From Echinometra lucunter (taxonomy: Eukaryota; Echinodermata; Echinoidea; Camarodonta; Echinometridae), in the NCBI GenBank assembly GCA_029962745.1, contig CM057159.1, positions 29,765,640 through 29,829,639 on the forward strand: a DNA stretch of 64,000 bases, in the 5' to 3' direction. Made by a program: the position numbers and the translations under genes. Under the pieces are notes generated by a model that was not told the origin of the DNA, made no database searches, and worked only from the letters and a program-made list of their open reading frames with translations. Positions 12,067 through 21,500 of the stretch are shown one piece after another; positions within the stretch are counted from its first letter, which is position 1, and each line of letters starts with the position of its first letter.

Positions 12067-12923
12067 CAGTAGTAGTAGCAGTAGTAGCAGTAGTAGCAGT
12101 AGTAGTAGTAGTAGCAGTAGTAGCAGTAGTAGCAGTAGTAGCAGTAGTAGTAGTAGTAGCAGCAGTAGTAGTAGTAGCAGTAGTAGTAGCAGTAGCAGTA
12201 GTAGTAGCAGTAGTAGTAGTAGCAGTAGTAGTAGCAGTAGCAGTAGTAGTAGCAGTAGTAGTAGTAGCAGTAGTAGTAGTAGTAGCAGTAGTAGTAGCAG
12301 TAGAAGTAGTAGCGGTAGTAGTAGTAGGAGTAGTAGTAGTAGTTATTCAGCATTTTCCCAAAATAGATGTATATACCTTTACAATTAGATACCATTTAAT
12401 CAATAAGGTCTACAAAAAAAACCCTTCAGTATGTGACAAGTTATGTTCTTTTAATTGCACTGATTTCATTGTTAGAATATGGCTTGTGAAAGTCCATAGG
12501 AGTATTGGAAGAAAGTACCTAGTACTAGAGAGTGATTAACTGTAGAACATTCCAGAAGAGCTTTGGTAAAATCTGAGATACAAAAAATAAGTACGTAAAC
12601 TGAAAAAGTGCTGCAAGAATTTCTCTTATAGTACAGCAAATTCCAAAAGGAGTTTTCTTTTAACATAATAAAGGATTTGTTACATTGTTTTTTATGGAAT
12701 ATTTTTGATTGAAAAATTTATGGATGAATCTCTTCAGACTGTTTGGGGTAAACTTACTGGTATCCAAGTGAAACACCAACTGAAGTCTTCATCTTCTCTT
12801 TTGTGTCTATTTCAGGTATGTGCTATTGTCGGAGGAACATTCACTGTGGCAGGAATCTTTGATTCAATTATCTTCACAGCAGCGGAAGTCTTCAGAAAAG
12901 CAGAATTAGGCAAACTTAGTTAA
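3522..12923 (+). CDS. ERGIC1: ERGIC1 (ERGIC-32) orthologue, exons 2-10; first coding exon not found
   Basis: Exons: 3522-3583, 4537-4609, 5032-5120, 6508-6632, 7548-7655, 9852-9912, 10794-10894, 11411-11533 and 12816-12923 (TAA 12921-12923). All have AG/GT borders and phases that join. They encode 282 residues after a split Arg codon; adding the usual seven-residue start gives 289, as in vertebrate ERGIC1 (290). Exon 2 reads LDVYRKIPKDLTQPTYAGAC. Exon 3 carries the first membrane segment (SLLSMLFITFLLL, about residues 29-46). Exons 4-8 form the luminal Erv41/46 domain with VVSELYVDNPGE, LHCGVVGLDIQDDMGRHEVG and VPGNFHVSTHAVG. Exon 9 has LPAIWFRYDISPITVKY, and exon 10 the C-terminal membrane segment (VCAIVGGTFTVAGIFDSIIF). 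In this family the protein cycles between ER, ERGIC and Golgi as part of the Erv41-Erv46-type cargo machinery; that role is inferred by homology. The short first exon was not found in the 3.5 kb upstream and probably lies outside. Intron 4 holds a partial copy of exon 5. Confidence 0.95.
3594..3669. mobile_element. Possible very short TTAA-bounded element
   Basis: TTAACCC... at 3594 and ...GGGTTAA at 3669 face each other 76 bp apart in ERGIC1 intron 2. Only the seven terminal bases are inverted, so this could be a decayed MITE or coincidence. Confidence 0.25.
5566..5937. repeat. Foldback structure in ERGIC1 intron 4
   Basis: The outer arms are 'actcagtctactgat' (about 5567) and 'atcagtagactaagt' (about 5919). 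An inner pair is 'cgccattttctagctgttt' (about 5738) and 'aaacagctagaaaatggc' (about 5847). Between them is a degenerate 'tagccgtttcc' tandem. It reads as a nested hairpin or decayed foldback transposon. Confidence 0.5.
6230..6290 (+). pseudogene. Partial intronic copy of ERGIC1 exon 5
   Basis: About 50 bases match exon 5 (6562-6608): 'tatgtagacaatacacag', continuing through the equivalent of PINN before diverging. The ERGIC1 frame stays open (YVDNTQKIPINN then RREC), and a donor-like 'gtaagt' follows at 6280. No matching acceptor was recognised upstream. It looks like a fossil of a short local duplication about 330 bp before the real exon. Confidence 0.8.
6784..7202 (-). mobile_element. TTAA-flanked MITE, family A, copy 2
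   Basis: This copy is reversed relative to copy 1. It begins TTAACCCATTCGTGACAG and ends CTCTGTCATGAATGGGTTAA, with near-perfect inverted repeats and a TTAA on each side. It lies in ERGIC1 intron 5, and the 74-codon minus-strand open frame inside it is not a gene. Confidence 0.9.
7760..8322 (-). mobile_element. TTAA-flanked MITE, family A, copy 3, interrupted
   Basis: It runs from TTAACCCATTCGTGACAG at 7760 to CTGTCATGAATGGGTTAA ending at 8322, about 150 bp longer than its relatives. An unrelated block between 'aggccaaaccac' (about 8143) and 'tgtggacc' (about 8294) accounts for the difference (separate entry). It lies in ERGIC1 intron 6. Confidence 0.88.
8143..8297 (+). mobile_element. Non-LTR retroelement 3' tail inserted in a MITE
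   Basis: About 155 bp interrupting family A copy 3. It contains 'aataaatgaattgaattg' and ends in a (TGAAT/TTGAA)n run. A polyadenylation-like signal followed by a microsatellite tail is typical of the 5'-truncated end of a LINE or its SINE partner. Similar tails occur at about 1370-1391 and 54354-54376 in opposite orientation. The LINE clade is not identifiable from this much sequence. Confidence 0.6.
8661..8690 (-). other. Hammerhead-like core motif (speculative)
   Basis: On the minus strand CTGAAGA is followed by a possible five-pair helix (ATCTT/AAGGT) and then GAAAC, with ACTT/AAGT able to pair after it. That order matches the CUGANGA - helix II - GAAA - helix III layout of hammerhead ribozymes, such as those in Penelope-like elements. 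I could not see a convincing helix I, so activity is doubtful. Confidence 0.25.
9282..9774 (+). mobile_element. TTAA-flanked MITE, family B, copy 1
   Basis: A 493 bp element with ends TTAAAGGCATTGGTTAAC and GTTAGCCAATGCCTTTAA, in ERGIC1 intron 6. The same element is present in reverse orientation at 21061-21552. The interior is shared between copies ('cgagggtcggttgcatag', 'aaatcgccgtttgcg'). It has no coding capacity beyond small fortuitous frames. TTAA target use is seen in piggyBac and Kolobok transposons; which one cannot be told here. Confidence 0.85.
11568..11657. repeat. AGT/AGC trinucleotide repeat
   Basis: An imperfect (AGT)n/(AGC)n tract immediately after ERGIC1 exon 9, in intron 9. 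It forms the Val/Ala-rich and Thr-rich parts of the spurious 119-123 codon frames on both strands. Confidence 0.9.
11925..12345. repeat. Long AGT/AGC trinucleotide array in ERGIC1 intron 9
   Basis: About 420 bases of (TAG)n/(CAG)n variants, preceded by ATT/ATC units. The frames it opens are pure Val/Ala on plus and Tyr/Cys on minus, an effect of the repeat. The nearest splice sites are 11533 (donor) and 12816 (acceptor). The tract is likely length-polymorphic. Confidence 0.93.
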
Positions 12924-13052
12924 CCAACCATCATCATCATCATCATCCTCATGATCATCATCATCATCTATGTACATATTTCATTTTCTCTTTTATGTTT
13001 TTAGTGAGACTGTGAACAGACACTACAGGACATTTTTATTATTGCACCTCCT

Positions 13053-13680
13053 TGGTGTGATAGCTCAGTTGGTAGAGCACTGATCTAATAATCCAGTGAC
13101 ACAGGTTCAAAACTGAGTCTATACACTAGTGCCCTTTTGGTAAGGCATTAACCCATTCGTGACAGAGGTCCACATTCTGTGGTTTGACCTAATATCTTTT
13201 GATGCAGAGCCCTAAAAATCATACCAAATACATGAGCAGAAAGAGCAAAAAATTCTACACAAACTGTGCCCATTTTGGTTGCATCAATATTCGTTGTTTG
13301 ATGCTGAAAATTTTTAAAAGGAAAATAAGCATTAAAATCCTTAAATTGGCAATGTGATAGAAAGTTTCAAATCACCGTTTTCCCTTTCAAATTGGCAACT
13401 TTTTGACTTCTCATAATTTCTGTCAATTTTATATTCATTTCAGATACATGATGTTTTATAAGAAAAATGTAGCAATAAAATAAATATGTTGGTGTTGCCA
13501 ATTTGAAGAATAAAAGCTGATCAAATTAGGCTTTAAATAATTCCTATCACGAATGGGTTAATCCTCATTACCAGGTCCCTCAGAGAGGACATAAAGCCAT
13601 CAGTTCTCTTGTTGATTACTTACAAGCATCCATTGCTTTCTTAGCATTCAGTTGAACAAACTGATAACCTACCAATCATA
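13053..13680 (+). mobile_element. tRNA-derived SINE split by a MITE
   Basis: The head is 'gatagctcagttggtagagc' (A-box-like), followed by 'acaggttcaaaact' (B-box-like), then 'tgcccttttggtaaggcatt'. The body resumes at 13562 with 'cctcattaccaggtccctc' and continues to about 13680. Intact relatives at 33588-33800 and 34588-34785 have these halves adjacent. The 13148-13561 element therefore inserted into a TTAA of this SINE. It is not a functional tRNA: the cloverleaf is not preserved. Confidence 0.85.
13148..13561 (+). mobile_element. TTAA-flanked MITE, family A, copy 4, nested in a SINE
   Basis: A 414 bp element from TTAACCCATTCGTGACAG to CTATCACGAATGGGTTAA. Removing it and one TTAA restores the SINE sequence 'ggtaaggcattaatcctc', which is the clearest evidence here for the TTAA target duplication. 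Confidence 0.93.
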
Positions 13681-14170
13681 AACATTTGGATTTATAAATA
13701 TCTTTCATATTAGCATCTGAATCCTGCCCCCGATAGGCATTGTTGGCATTTGCAAGCTGTTTATCCATTGCTTACTAATAATCCCTGTATTAACCCTGTG
13801 CCTTTTAGAACTGGGTCATCCTTGTATAAACATATGACATTGAGAGAATTCAGTACATAGTTGGGTAATGATATAGGGATGGGTGAAGTCTGTAGTTAAT
13901 AGGTTAAATTGACAATCAAATCAAATCAAATCACTTCAGACTGTTCTGGGGTGCATGATAAGCATGAAATTACATTTCTGAGAAAAATATTTCCTGAAGA
14001 AATATACTTTGTAGAAATATTCAATGCTTGTAGCTTTGTCTCCTGTATAGTAAATCAGTATTGTATATCATGTTAACTCTGTGAACATGATTTGATTTTG
14101 GTATATTACCTTCAAAAATCCCAGCCTGAGTTATCTTGGGTATAGGATTCTACGGGTCAATGGTATATTC

Positions 14171-14587
14171 TTAACCCATTCGTGACAGAGGGTCCACATT
14201 TTGTGGTTTGGTTTAATAACTTTTGATGCAAAGCCCTAAAAATCATATCAAATACATGAGCAGAAAGAGCAAAAAATTCTACACTTACTGTGCCCATTTT
14301 TGTTGCATCAGTATTTGTTGTTTGATGCTGAAATTTTTTTACAGGAAAATAAGCATTAAAATCCTTAAATTGGCAATGTGATGAAAATGTTAAAATTACT
14401 GTTTTTCCCTACAAATTGGTAACTTTATGACTTCTCATCATACATTCTGTCAATTTATATTTATTTCAGATACATCATGTTTTATAAGAAAAATGTAGCA
14501 ATAAAAGAAAAATGTTGGTGTTGCCAATTTGAAGAATAAAAGCTGATCAAATTAGGCTTTGAATAATTCCTGTCACGAATGGGAATT
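14171..14587 (+). mobile_element. TTAA-flanked MITE, family A, copy 5
   Basis: It begins TTAACCCATTCGTGACAG and ends 'cctgtcacgaatggg' followed by 'aattacc', so the right-hand TTAA is lost or mutated. It lies in the ERGIC1 3' region with the same orientation and body as copies 1, 4 and 6. Confidence 0.88.
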
Positions 14588-14733
14588 ACCATAAAACAGA
14601 GCCATGTCATTTTATTGAATTTCACTTGCACACTGTGTGTGTGTACAGGGAACTCATTGATGAATCAATACAACCTCTATCAGCTTTATGGCATGTGATT
14701 ATACTTCCTTCTTTGAATATCTCATGTTAATGC

Positions 14734-14826
14734 TTAACCGATTGAACACTGTTGGATTTCGGTATAACATGCAGTTTTCATAGACCCCAGCCCATTTCAT
14801 CTCAGACTTAGTGTTCACCTGGTTAA
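14734..14826. mobile_element. 93 bp TTAA-flanked miniature element
   Basis: The ends TTAACCGATTGAACACT and AGTGTTCACCTGGTTAA are inverted over about 17 bases with few mismatches. It is a short palindrome-like MITE, unrelated in body to families A and B. Confidence 0.6.
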
Positions 14827-16941
14827 CGGCTTTTGTCTAAGAATGGAACAAAAGGCGGAATCACATGTGCACATCGTATTTGTGTGTATACTCCAATTAA
14901 TGTGACATTCTTGGCTTTGGACCCAAGCAAATTAATGATCAGCAACTCTCTGTCTTTTGATTTGTGGCATTTTGAAGTCCTTTTCTATATGTGCACCTTT
15001 TATTCAAATGGCTTCCAGCTGAAATGTTTTATTTTTCTGTGTATAATTCCAGGGTTTGTGTATATCCTATTCCAATTCACATTGAATGATATTATTATTA
15101 TCATTATTATTATCATTTGTGTATATCTGAGATATATTTGCATGACTGCTGCAATCGCACTTCAAAATTAAGGGATGTCATAACTGTACAGAAAACTGCC
15201 TTAAGCATATTAGTCCTTCCATTTAATTGCATGTTATTTAATTAAAATTTTCTACATATCTTTCTCTTTTTTTGGTTTTATTTTGTTTTGTTTTCTTACA
15301 ATTCTGTGGCAAGAATTTATATGTATATATTCAAAGTGATTATATTCTGAATTGTTGGCTCTCTGTACATGGCATAGATTTGATTTTGAAGTGGATATCG
15401 CACGCTTTGGTTTTAACCCTATAGAGCAAGGTCAGGAACACTCGTCTAAAACTTATTTTTTATAGGAATCCTCTAATGCCCCTTCACAGAATATTTGAAC
15501 AAATGTGTAAGAACTGTTATAAATCTTTTACAGTCTATATCTGTGAGGGAATAGAATTACTGATTTAAATCTTAAAAAGTCAATACATACATAGAGTTGA
15601 GAGATTTAATTTATTTTCCAGTAATAGCGTTAAAAAAATTACAGTTGTATGAATTGCATGTTAATCTTATTTTTGTCATTTTGACAAACTTTAAAGAGTG
15701 TCACTATCTCTCAGAGTATTTCATGTGAGGATGTGAATATTTCTGACTGTAGCATGCTGTATGTATTTTGAATTCACTGGATTTAGAAGTTATGGGATGA
15801 TTACAAAGATGGGAATTATTTCATTTAAATGATTGCCATCTATAAGAGATATCCTTCATTTACTTGCAATACAAGAATTCAGATCTATGAATTTCATGTT
15901 TTGAAAAGCTCCCAAGAAGTGATTTTAAAAAAAGTGTAGGCTGAGTCCATTTGCTGCAGTCCAGTATTCAAACCACAGTGTAGGAATTTGATTTTTCAAC
16001 AGGATAAATTCAACTTATTGGACCTATAGATAGAATGGAGGAATGTGTTTATTCTTCTGGTTCGTGTTTTGTGTTGAAAACCTATCAGTATTTTTATTGT
16101 CTCGCAAGTATAGAATTTATTTTTCTTTGGAGTAAAGACTACTAAAAGCATATGCAATCACTTTATGCATATAGATGTTCCATTTTAATAGTTTGAGGAC
16201 CTGTGATGGTCGATCCGTCCTTTGTATTCTCAAATGTAAGACATCCATCTTTACTAACTGTAAAGGCATGTTTAGATATAAAGAGGGGAACCACAGAGGT
16301 TTTCTGCAGAAGTTTTTAAGTGTGTGTTATAACACTCAAATAAATTAGTGCGTAACACTTTTTAAGGGCAGTTGTTTCGTTGCATCATTACCATTCATTT
16401 TGTACACAAAAATTGCGCTTAAGAAACCCCCGCGGTTTCCTTATAATGTGGACAAGCCTTAAGAGAAATGTTCTCCTCAACTGCATCATCTCATGTTTGT
16501 AGGTAAAATAAAACATCTACAGTCCTTTGTAGCTCAAAAATGGAGCCCACATCCAGTTATTGTTTTTAGAAGTCACTGATAGCAGCATTGAGAGCCCTTG
16601 ATTGAGACAGTTTTCAAGAATGATTGATATGTGCCACTATGTACCATTCGATGTATATAATTCTTTATCTTATGTTTCATGTATTTATTTGTTCAATTAT
16701 CATTCTTTTATGTAGGCTCAGTTTTAGTTATTGTTATTTTATTAATAGCATATTTCAGTTATTATTATGTTTTGACTTGTTCTTTTAGGGAGAAAAATAA
16801 ATTTTGGTGGTGGTGATGTATTCAAACTATTTCACTAACTCCTACTTATCTGATTACTGTAGTCTATAAAGCTGCATGCTTTTGATTTTTAGCACTTATT
16901 CACTAAGACAAGTGATGCAACCACAGAATACTGGTATTCTA

Positions 16942-17089
16942 GGGCCCCGTTTCATAAAACTTGTTATCAATAACAAGTTGCAGTAACTGTTACAAGCTAC
17001 TGAAATCCTTGCATCTGATTGGCTGAGAACAAATTTGTCATAGAAATGTAGAAGTTGTCACTGATAACAATTTTTATGAAACAGGGCCC
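16942..17089. mobile_element. 148 bp MITE with GGGCCC inverted ends
   Basis: The left end 'gggccccgtttcataaaact' and right end 'tttttatgaaacagggccc' are inverted repeats. The interior includes 'tgcatctgattggctgag'. Elements with GGGCC-GTTTCATAAA ends are common short DNA transposons in marine invertebrates; superfamily not determined. Confidence 0.75.
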
Positions 17090-17579
17090 AGTTTTCAGTG
17101 GGATATACTGAAATGGCTCATCCGGACAATGATTATTTGTTTAATGTTTTATTTTATTATTATCTTTGCTTCGTTGGACTTTTATGCCATTTTAAGTATT
17201 CAGTATTATTTAACACGTCTAGATCAGTTTAACAGCCATGTTCTGTGGTATTATCAAAATTTATTCCACTTAGTGCATACTATGTCATGTTCTTTTATTT
17301 TGGCTGGATTATTATGCATGTATTATGATTGCTCATTCTCATGTTTATTAGAAATTCAGCTGTTGCTTATGAATGATTATATTTTCAAAGGTTACAAAAG
17401 GGATATATTTAAAAAAGAGAAAATCTAAAGAAGGAAAGGATGTCATGTGATTATTCTGTGTAAAAAAAAAAATCTGACCTGTTTGAAAAACTCTGCAGTG
17501 TGTGGTTAAAATTGAATGTGTGTTTTGCTCGGTCATGGATTAGTGGTTTGTTGCTTTTTATTTGGTTGGTTGTTTGGTT

Positions 17580-18003
17580 GGCTGCAGCCCCCCTCCCCCC
17601 CCCCCCCCCTGTTTTGGCTGAAAAATGAAATTGAAAAACCTGTGAATTATGAAACTTATTGAAATTGCTTAAAGGCTCACAAAACCATGAAAAACCTGAG
17701 GGCTTCAGGGGATGTGCCTCTAGCTGGACCCCGCTTGTTTCGGTTTCGCCCCCCCCCCCACCCCTACTCCAAAAAAATGTTCTGCGACCCTTATCTATGG
17801 GGGCATCCACAGTATGACTGCTTCTGAGCTCCGAATGCAAACAGACCAGTGGCTGCAAGGAAATTAGCCCCCCCCCCCCCTTAAATCTTGCCCCTTGCTC
17901 CTATATAGGGACGTCTGACAGCCTATCATTACAAGTCAACAAAAGATTGTTCAGTTTTCTTGGTCTGCAATGTTTTGTTCCCCCCCCCCCCCCCCCCCCC
18001 CCA
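17580..18003. repeat. C-rich tracts upstream of FANK1
   Basis: Several long C runs (about 17587-17609, 17748-17759, 17868-17881 and 17980-18002) separated by unique sequence. Run lengths in such tracts are error-prone in assemblies. The 135-codon minus-strand frame across the block contains poly-Gly and is not supported as a gene. Confidence 0.8.
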
Positions 18004-18059
18004 CCTTTAAAGTTTAGGCCATGGTGCAGTTCACGGGGAAAAACCATGGGGGACTAGTC

Positions 18060-18547
18060 AGAGGTCTCTGATTCCAGCCAGAGCCCTTGATTACCGTCGA
18101 GCAAGTATAAAGCGGGAACGCCCTCTTCGAATTCAGCTGGCCGTATCTACGGAAGGAGCGTCTTGTGGAAACGGATCGAGGCATTATCTTTATTTCATTT
18201 CAGGAAAATTATCATTTTTTGTTGTATACATCTAGAAGTGCTTACCACAATTTCATAAAATACTTCAACTCTATCAGATGACTGTAACTGCGATCTAGCG
18301 TTTGATCTTTTTGAATCAGAATCGCTGAGTTAGCAGAGCTGCTAGCTGCAGGAAGGCTCGTTACCGTGCACTGTTACCGTTCATCGCCTAATCTTTCCGC
18401 TGTGCTGAAGCTGAGCTACCGGTGATCCCTCTACTCTCCACGGCTACACCCGTCATACATAACTCTTCCAACACAGGTGGATAGAGCTCAGTCAACCCTC
18501 TCGAGCTCTGTAGAGAATGAGCATCTGAGATAACAAATCATTTAGTC
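18060..18547 (+). promoter_or_regulatory. Probable FANK1 promoter and 5'UTR
   Basis: A locally GC/CpG-richer segment directly upstream of the FANK1 start codon. A TATA-like TATAAAG at 18106-18112 is the best core-promoter candidate. The initiator and true transcription start cannot be fixed from sequence. Confidence 0.4.
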
Positions 18548-21500
18548 ATGTCAGGTAAGATTGTTTTCTCTCTTGTCTCTTTCTCCTGTCTGATTTGTTG
18601 TGAATATTACGACGGACGAATGTCAAGACTCAATGTCAATATCGGTAATACTATTTTACTCTCAGCTCTGCAAATTGGCAATATGCGAGCAGCTCTCCAT
18701 TCACTTTGTACATGAAATTTCACATTTTTTTTTTTCAATTTTCTTGGAAGTTACACATTTTCTAACCCCCATAGTCAATGCATGTTCAGAAGAATTGCTT
18801 TTTACATAACATACTTTGACTATGGGGTGAGAAAATGTGTAACTTCCAAGAAAATTAAGAAAATGTGAAGTTTCATGTACAAAGTGAATGGAGAGCTGTT
18901 CGTATATGATGTCATCAATGTTGCCAACTTGCAGAGCTGAGAGTAATTTACTAGAAAATATGAAAGAGTGTAATTTTCTTATTCTTCGACTGATTTTGCT
19001 CATTTCTTTTTTGAAATGCTCTTCAAATTCATCTCCATTTATTGAAACAGTGAAACTTCTGGGGTGGACTTTCCCTTTAATAAACAGGCTCCAATGTACA
19101 CGATTTCATTCTTACTGTAGCACTTTAATACATGTATTGTAAGAACCCTGATTAATCCAAAGTGACCCGTCACAGTATTGAGATATACATGTACATGTAT
19201 ATACTAGGACACAGTATACATGCACATCAACAGTCTTTATAGTTTATACACAGGTTTTACTCTTTTCTTTCATTCTTCCAGCATCCAAGAATGAAGAAAT
19301 CTGAGTCACCACTTGTTGGTATAAAAAAAGAAAAAAAAAACTCATTGCAGCATTGTTCTGGCATGCATTATTAATTCAACATGTACACAGTGGTCTGTAT
19401 ACACAGGTTTTGTTGTATTTCTTTTCTTCTATCCTTCCATACAGCACCCAAGAAACCAGATCCACCAGTGGTCGGTAAAGTTACCCATCACAGTATTGAA
19501 TTATACTGGGATGCAGCAGCCAAGCAGGATACCGTATCTAAAGGAGATGGGCGACTACGCTACATTGTCCAAGAGTCAGATTCAATGCAGGGATGGGGCA
19601 ATGTTTACACGTAAGTATCTCTCATTTTATTTCATTTGAGCTCACTCTTGAAGTGTAAATGTGCCTATACATACAAGTAGTTTGATGGAGAAAATTGTGA
19701 GCTGCCCTTAAGCAAAGTGCTAGCTTAGCAGCTACATGTACTAAACAACAAAAAAGTAACTCCCCCCTAATTCAAAATAGCATAACTTTTTAATGAAAAG
19801 GTTTTGAGCAAAATAATTTGGCAGGAGTGTTCTTACACTTATTGACTGACTATGTGAAAATGAGATTGATCTGCCAAGTCATGAATGAGTGAGCAGACAG
19901 TGAATGGAAAAATGTCACTTTTCGACAATCACAAGAGTAATTTTAGGGGGTCTTTTTCAAGTGTTTAAGTGTTGTTGAGTATGTATCATGGTTTGGTCAT
20001 GGTTGAGTGAGCACATTTATAATGATGAAGCAAGATTTGCTAAAAATCTACTGTTTAATGCCGGAAAACGACTACCCGGTATTTTCATGTGCTGACCTAA
20101 ATGTATGTTGTGTGATGCCAATTCTATCCATAAACTGAATGGATTTTGTAGATTAAGGAGGGCTCAACATCACTTTTTTCCAAAAAATTGTGTTCACCCA
20201 ACTGTGATAAGCATGACAATTGTCAGGGATAGGCGTGACGGGGTCAAACAAGGGAAGAAACCAAATTTGTCAAAGTTTCGTTTCACAGACCCCAAAATGG
20301 CTCTTGTGACTTTTGAAAAGTGACATTTTTGCCTTTAATGTCTGCTCACTCATGCATAACTTGACGGATCAATCTCATTTTCACAGAGAAGTTAGTCACG
20401 GAGTGTAGGAACACTTCTGCCAAATTATTTTGCTCAAAACTTTTTCGTTAAAAAGTTATGCTATTTTGAATTAGGGGGGAGTTACTTTTTTTGTTGTGTT
20501 TATATATGTGAAGTTTTATCCATGTAGAGTAAACCAAGCATGATCACTTACTGGTTCCATTTCTTACCTGAAAGTACTGAATATAAATTTTCCACAAATA
20601 CTATATGATCTACATCCATCCTTAAAATATGTCCTCGGCTTTTGTCAAAAGGTACACTTCCTCTACCATCTTTCTATAGGGGCGTTCACACACAAGGCAA
20701 AAAGTGACATTCAAAATTCGATTTTCTAATCGCGATCAGAAAATCGATTCTATTTTAGGTGTGGACTAATAATCGTGATTATAATTGCGATTCTAAACGT
20801 GATTCAACTTGCAGTAAGAAGTGCTATTTTTCAGAATAATTGTAATTATTTGCTGTGCGTTGGGTGCAAGGAATCGCGATTAGAAAATCGATTTTATCCC
20901 ATCATTCTTTGCGCGTGTGTGAGCGGTGCGCTGTGCATGCAGTGTATGCAGTGTGTGTTACGTACAGGATGCATGCACTGTATAAGCATGAACGCACGCT
21001 ATCTTGTCACCGTTGATCGTGTATAGTAACTAAATGTTTTGTGTAATAGTGCATAATTACTTAAAGGCATTGGCTAACTTTTTGAGTAGCTGATTTAAAA
21101 AATTCTCAAACTAAGATGAAACATGTGTATGAGTACTTGTATTTGTACTCAAAAACCCTGAAACCAACCCTAATTTGGAATGAAAAGTGTAAGTTAGACG
21201 CAAACGGCGATTTTATTATCCTTCGTCTCACGAGACAATCACTAAGAGGACCACTTTGCTTGAATTTGAAAATGCCGTTATGTGCCTCCTGCCGCGTGAT
21301 ACGCCAATACACACATTACAGTAAGGTGAGTCATACGCGCATCCGCACTCCTTACGTCTATTCTATGCAACCGACCCTCGTATATTTTTCAAACATTGGT
21401 TCACATTTTTTATATTTAAAAATACTTCCTGTGGATATTATACTTTGAAACTTTCAGCCTGGTATTTTTACACTATAACCCTTATGTTTATCCCATTTTC

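Larger units (their letters stand above)
12924..16815 (+). other. Probable ERGIC1 3'UTR and flank
   Basis: Sequence after the ERGIC1 stop contains a CAT microsatellite (about 12929-12968), a split SINE, two family A MITEs and AT-rich unique sequence. A good polyadenylation signal is AATAAA at 16796-16801, with others at about 16506. Which is used cannot be decided from sequence alone. No exon was recognised. Confidence 0.4.

Noticed and set aside
11952..12539. 195-codon Val/Ala-rich frame
   Set aside because: Translation of the AGT/AGC repeat in an ERGIC1 intron.
13060..13125. tRNA gene
   Set aside because: A- and B-box-like segments are present, but arms do not form a cloverleaf and the sequence continues into a SINE body found at other sites.
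21116..21448. 110-codon plus frame
   Set aside because: Lies within MITE family B, and the other copy does not preserve it.
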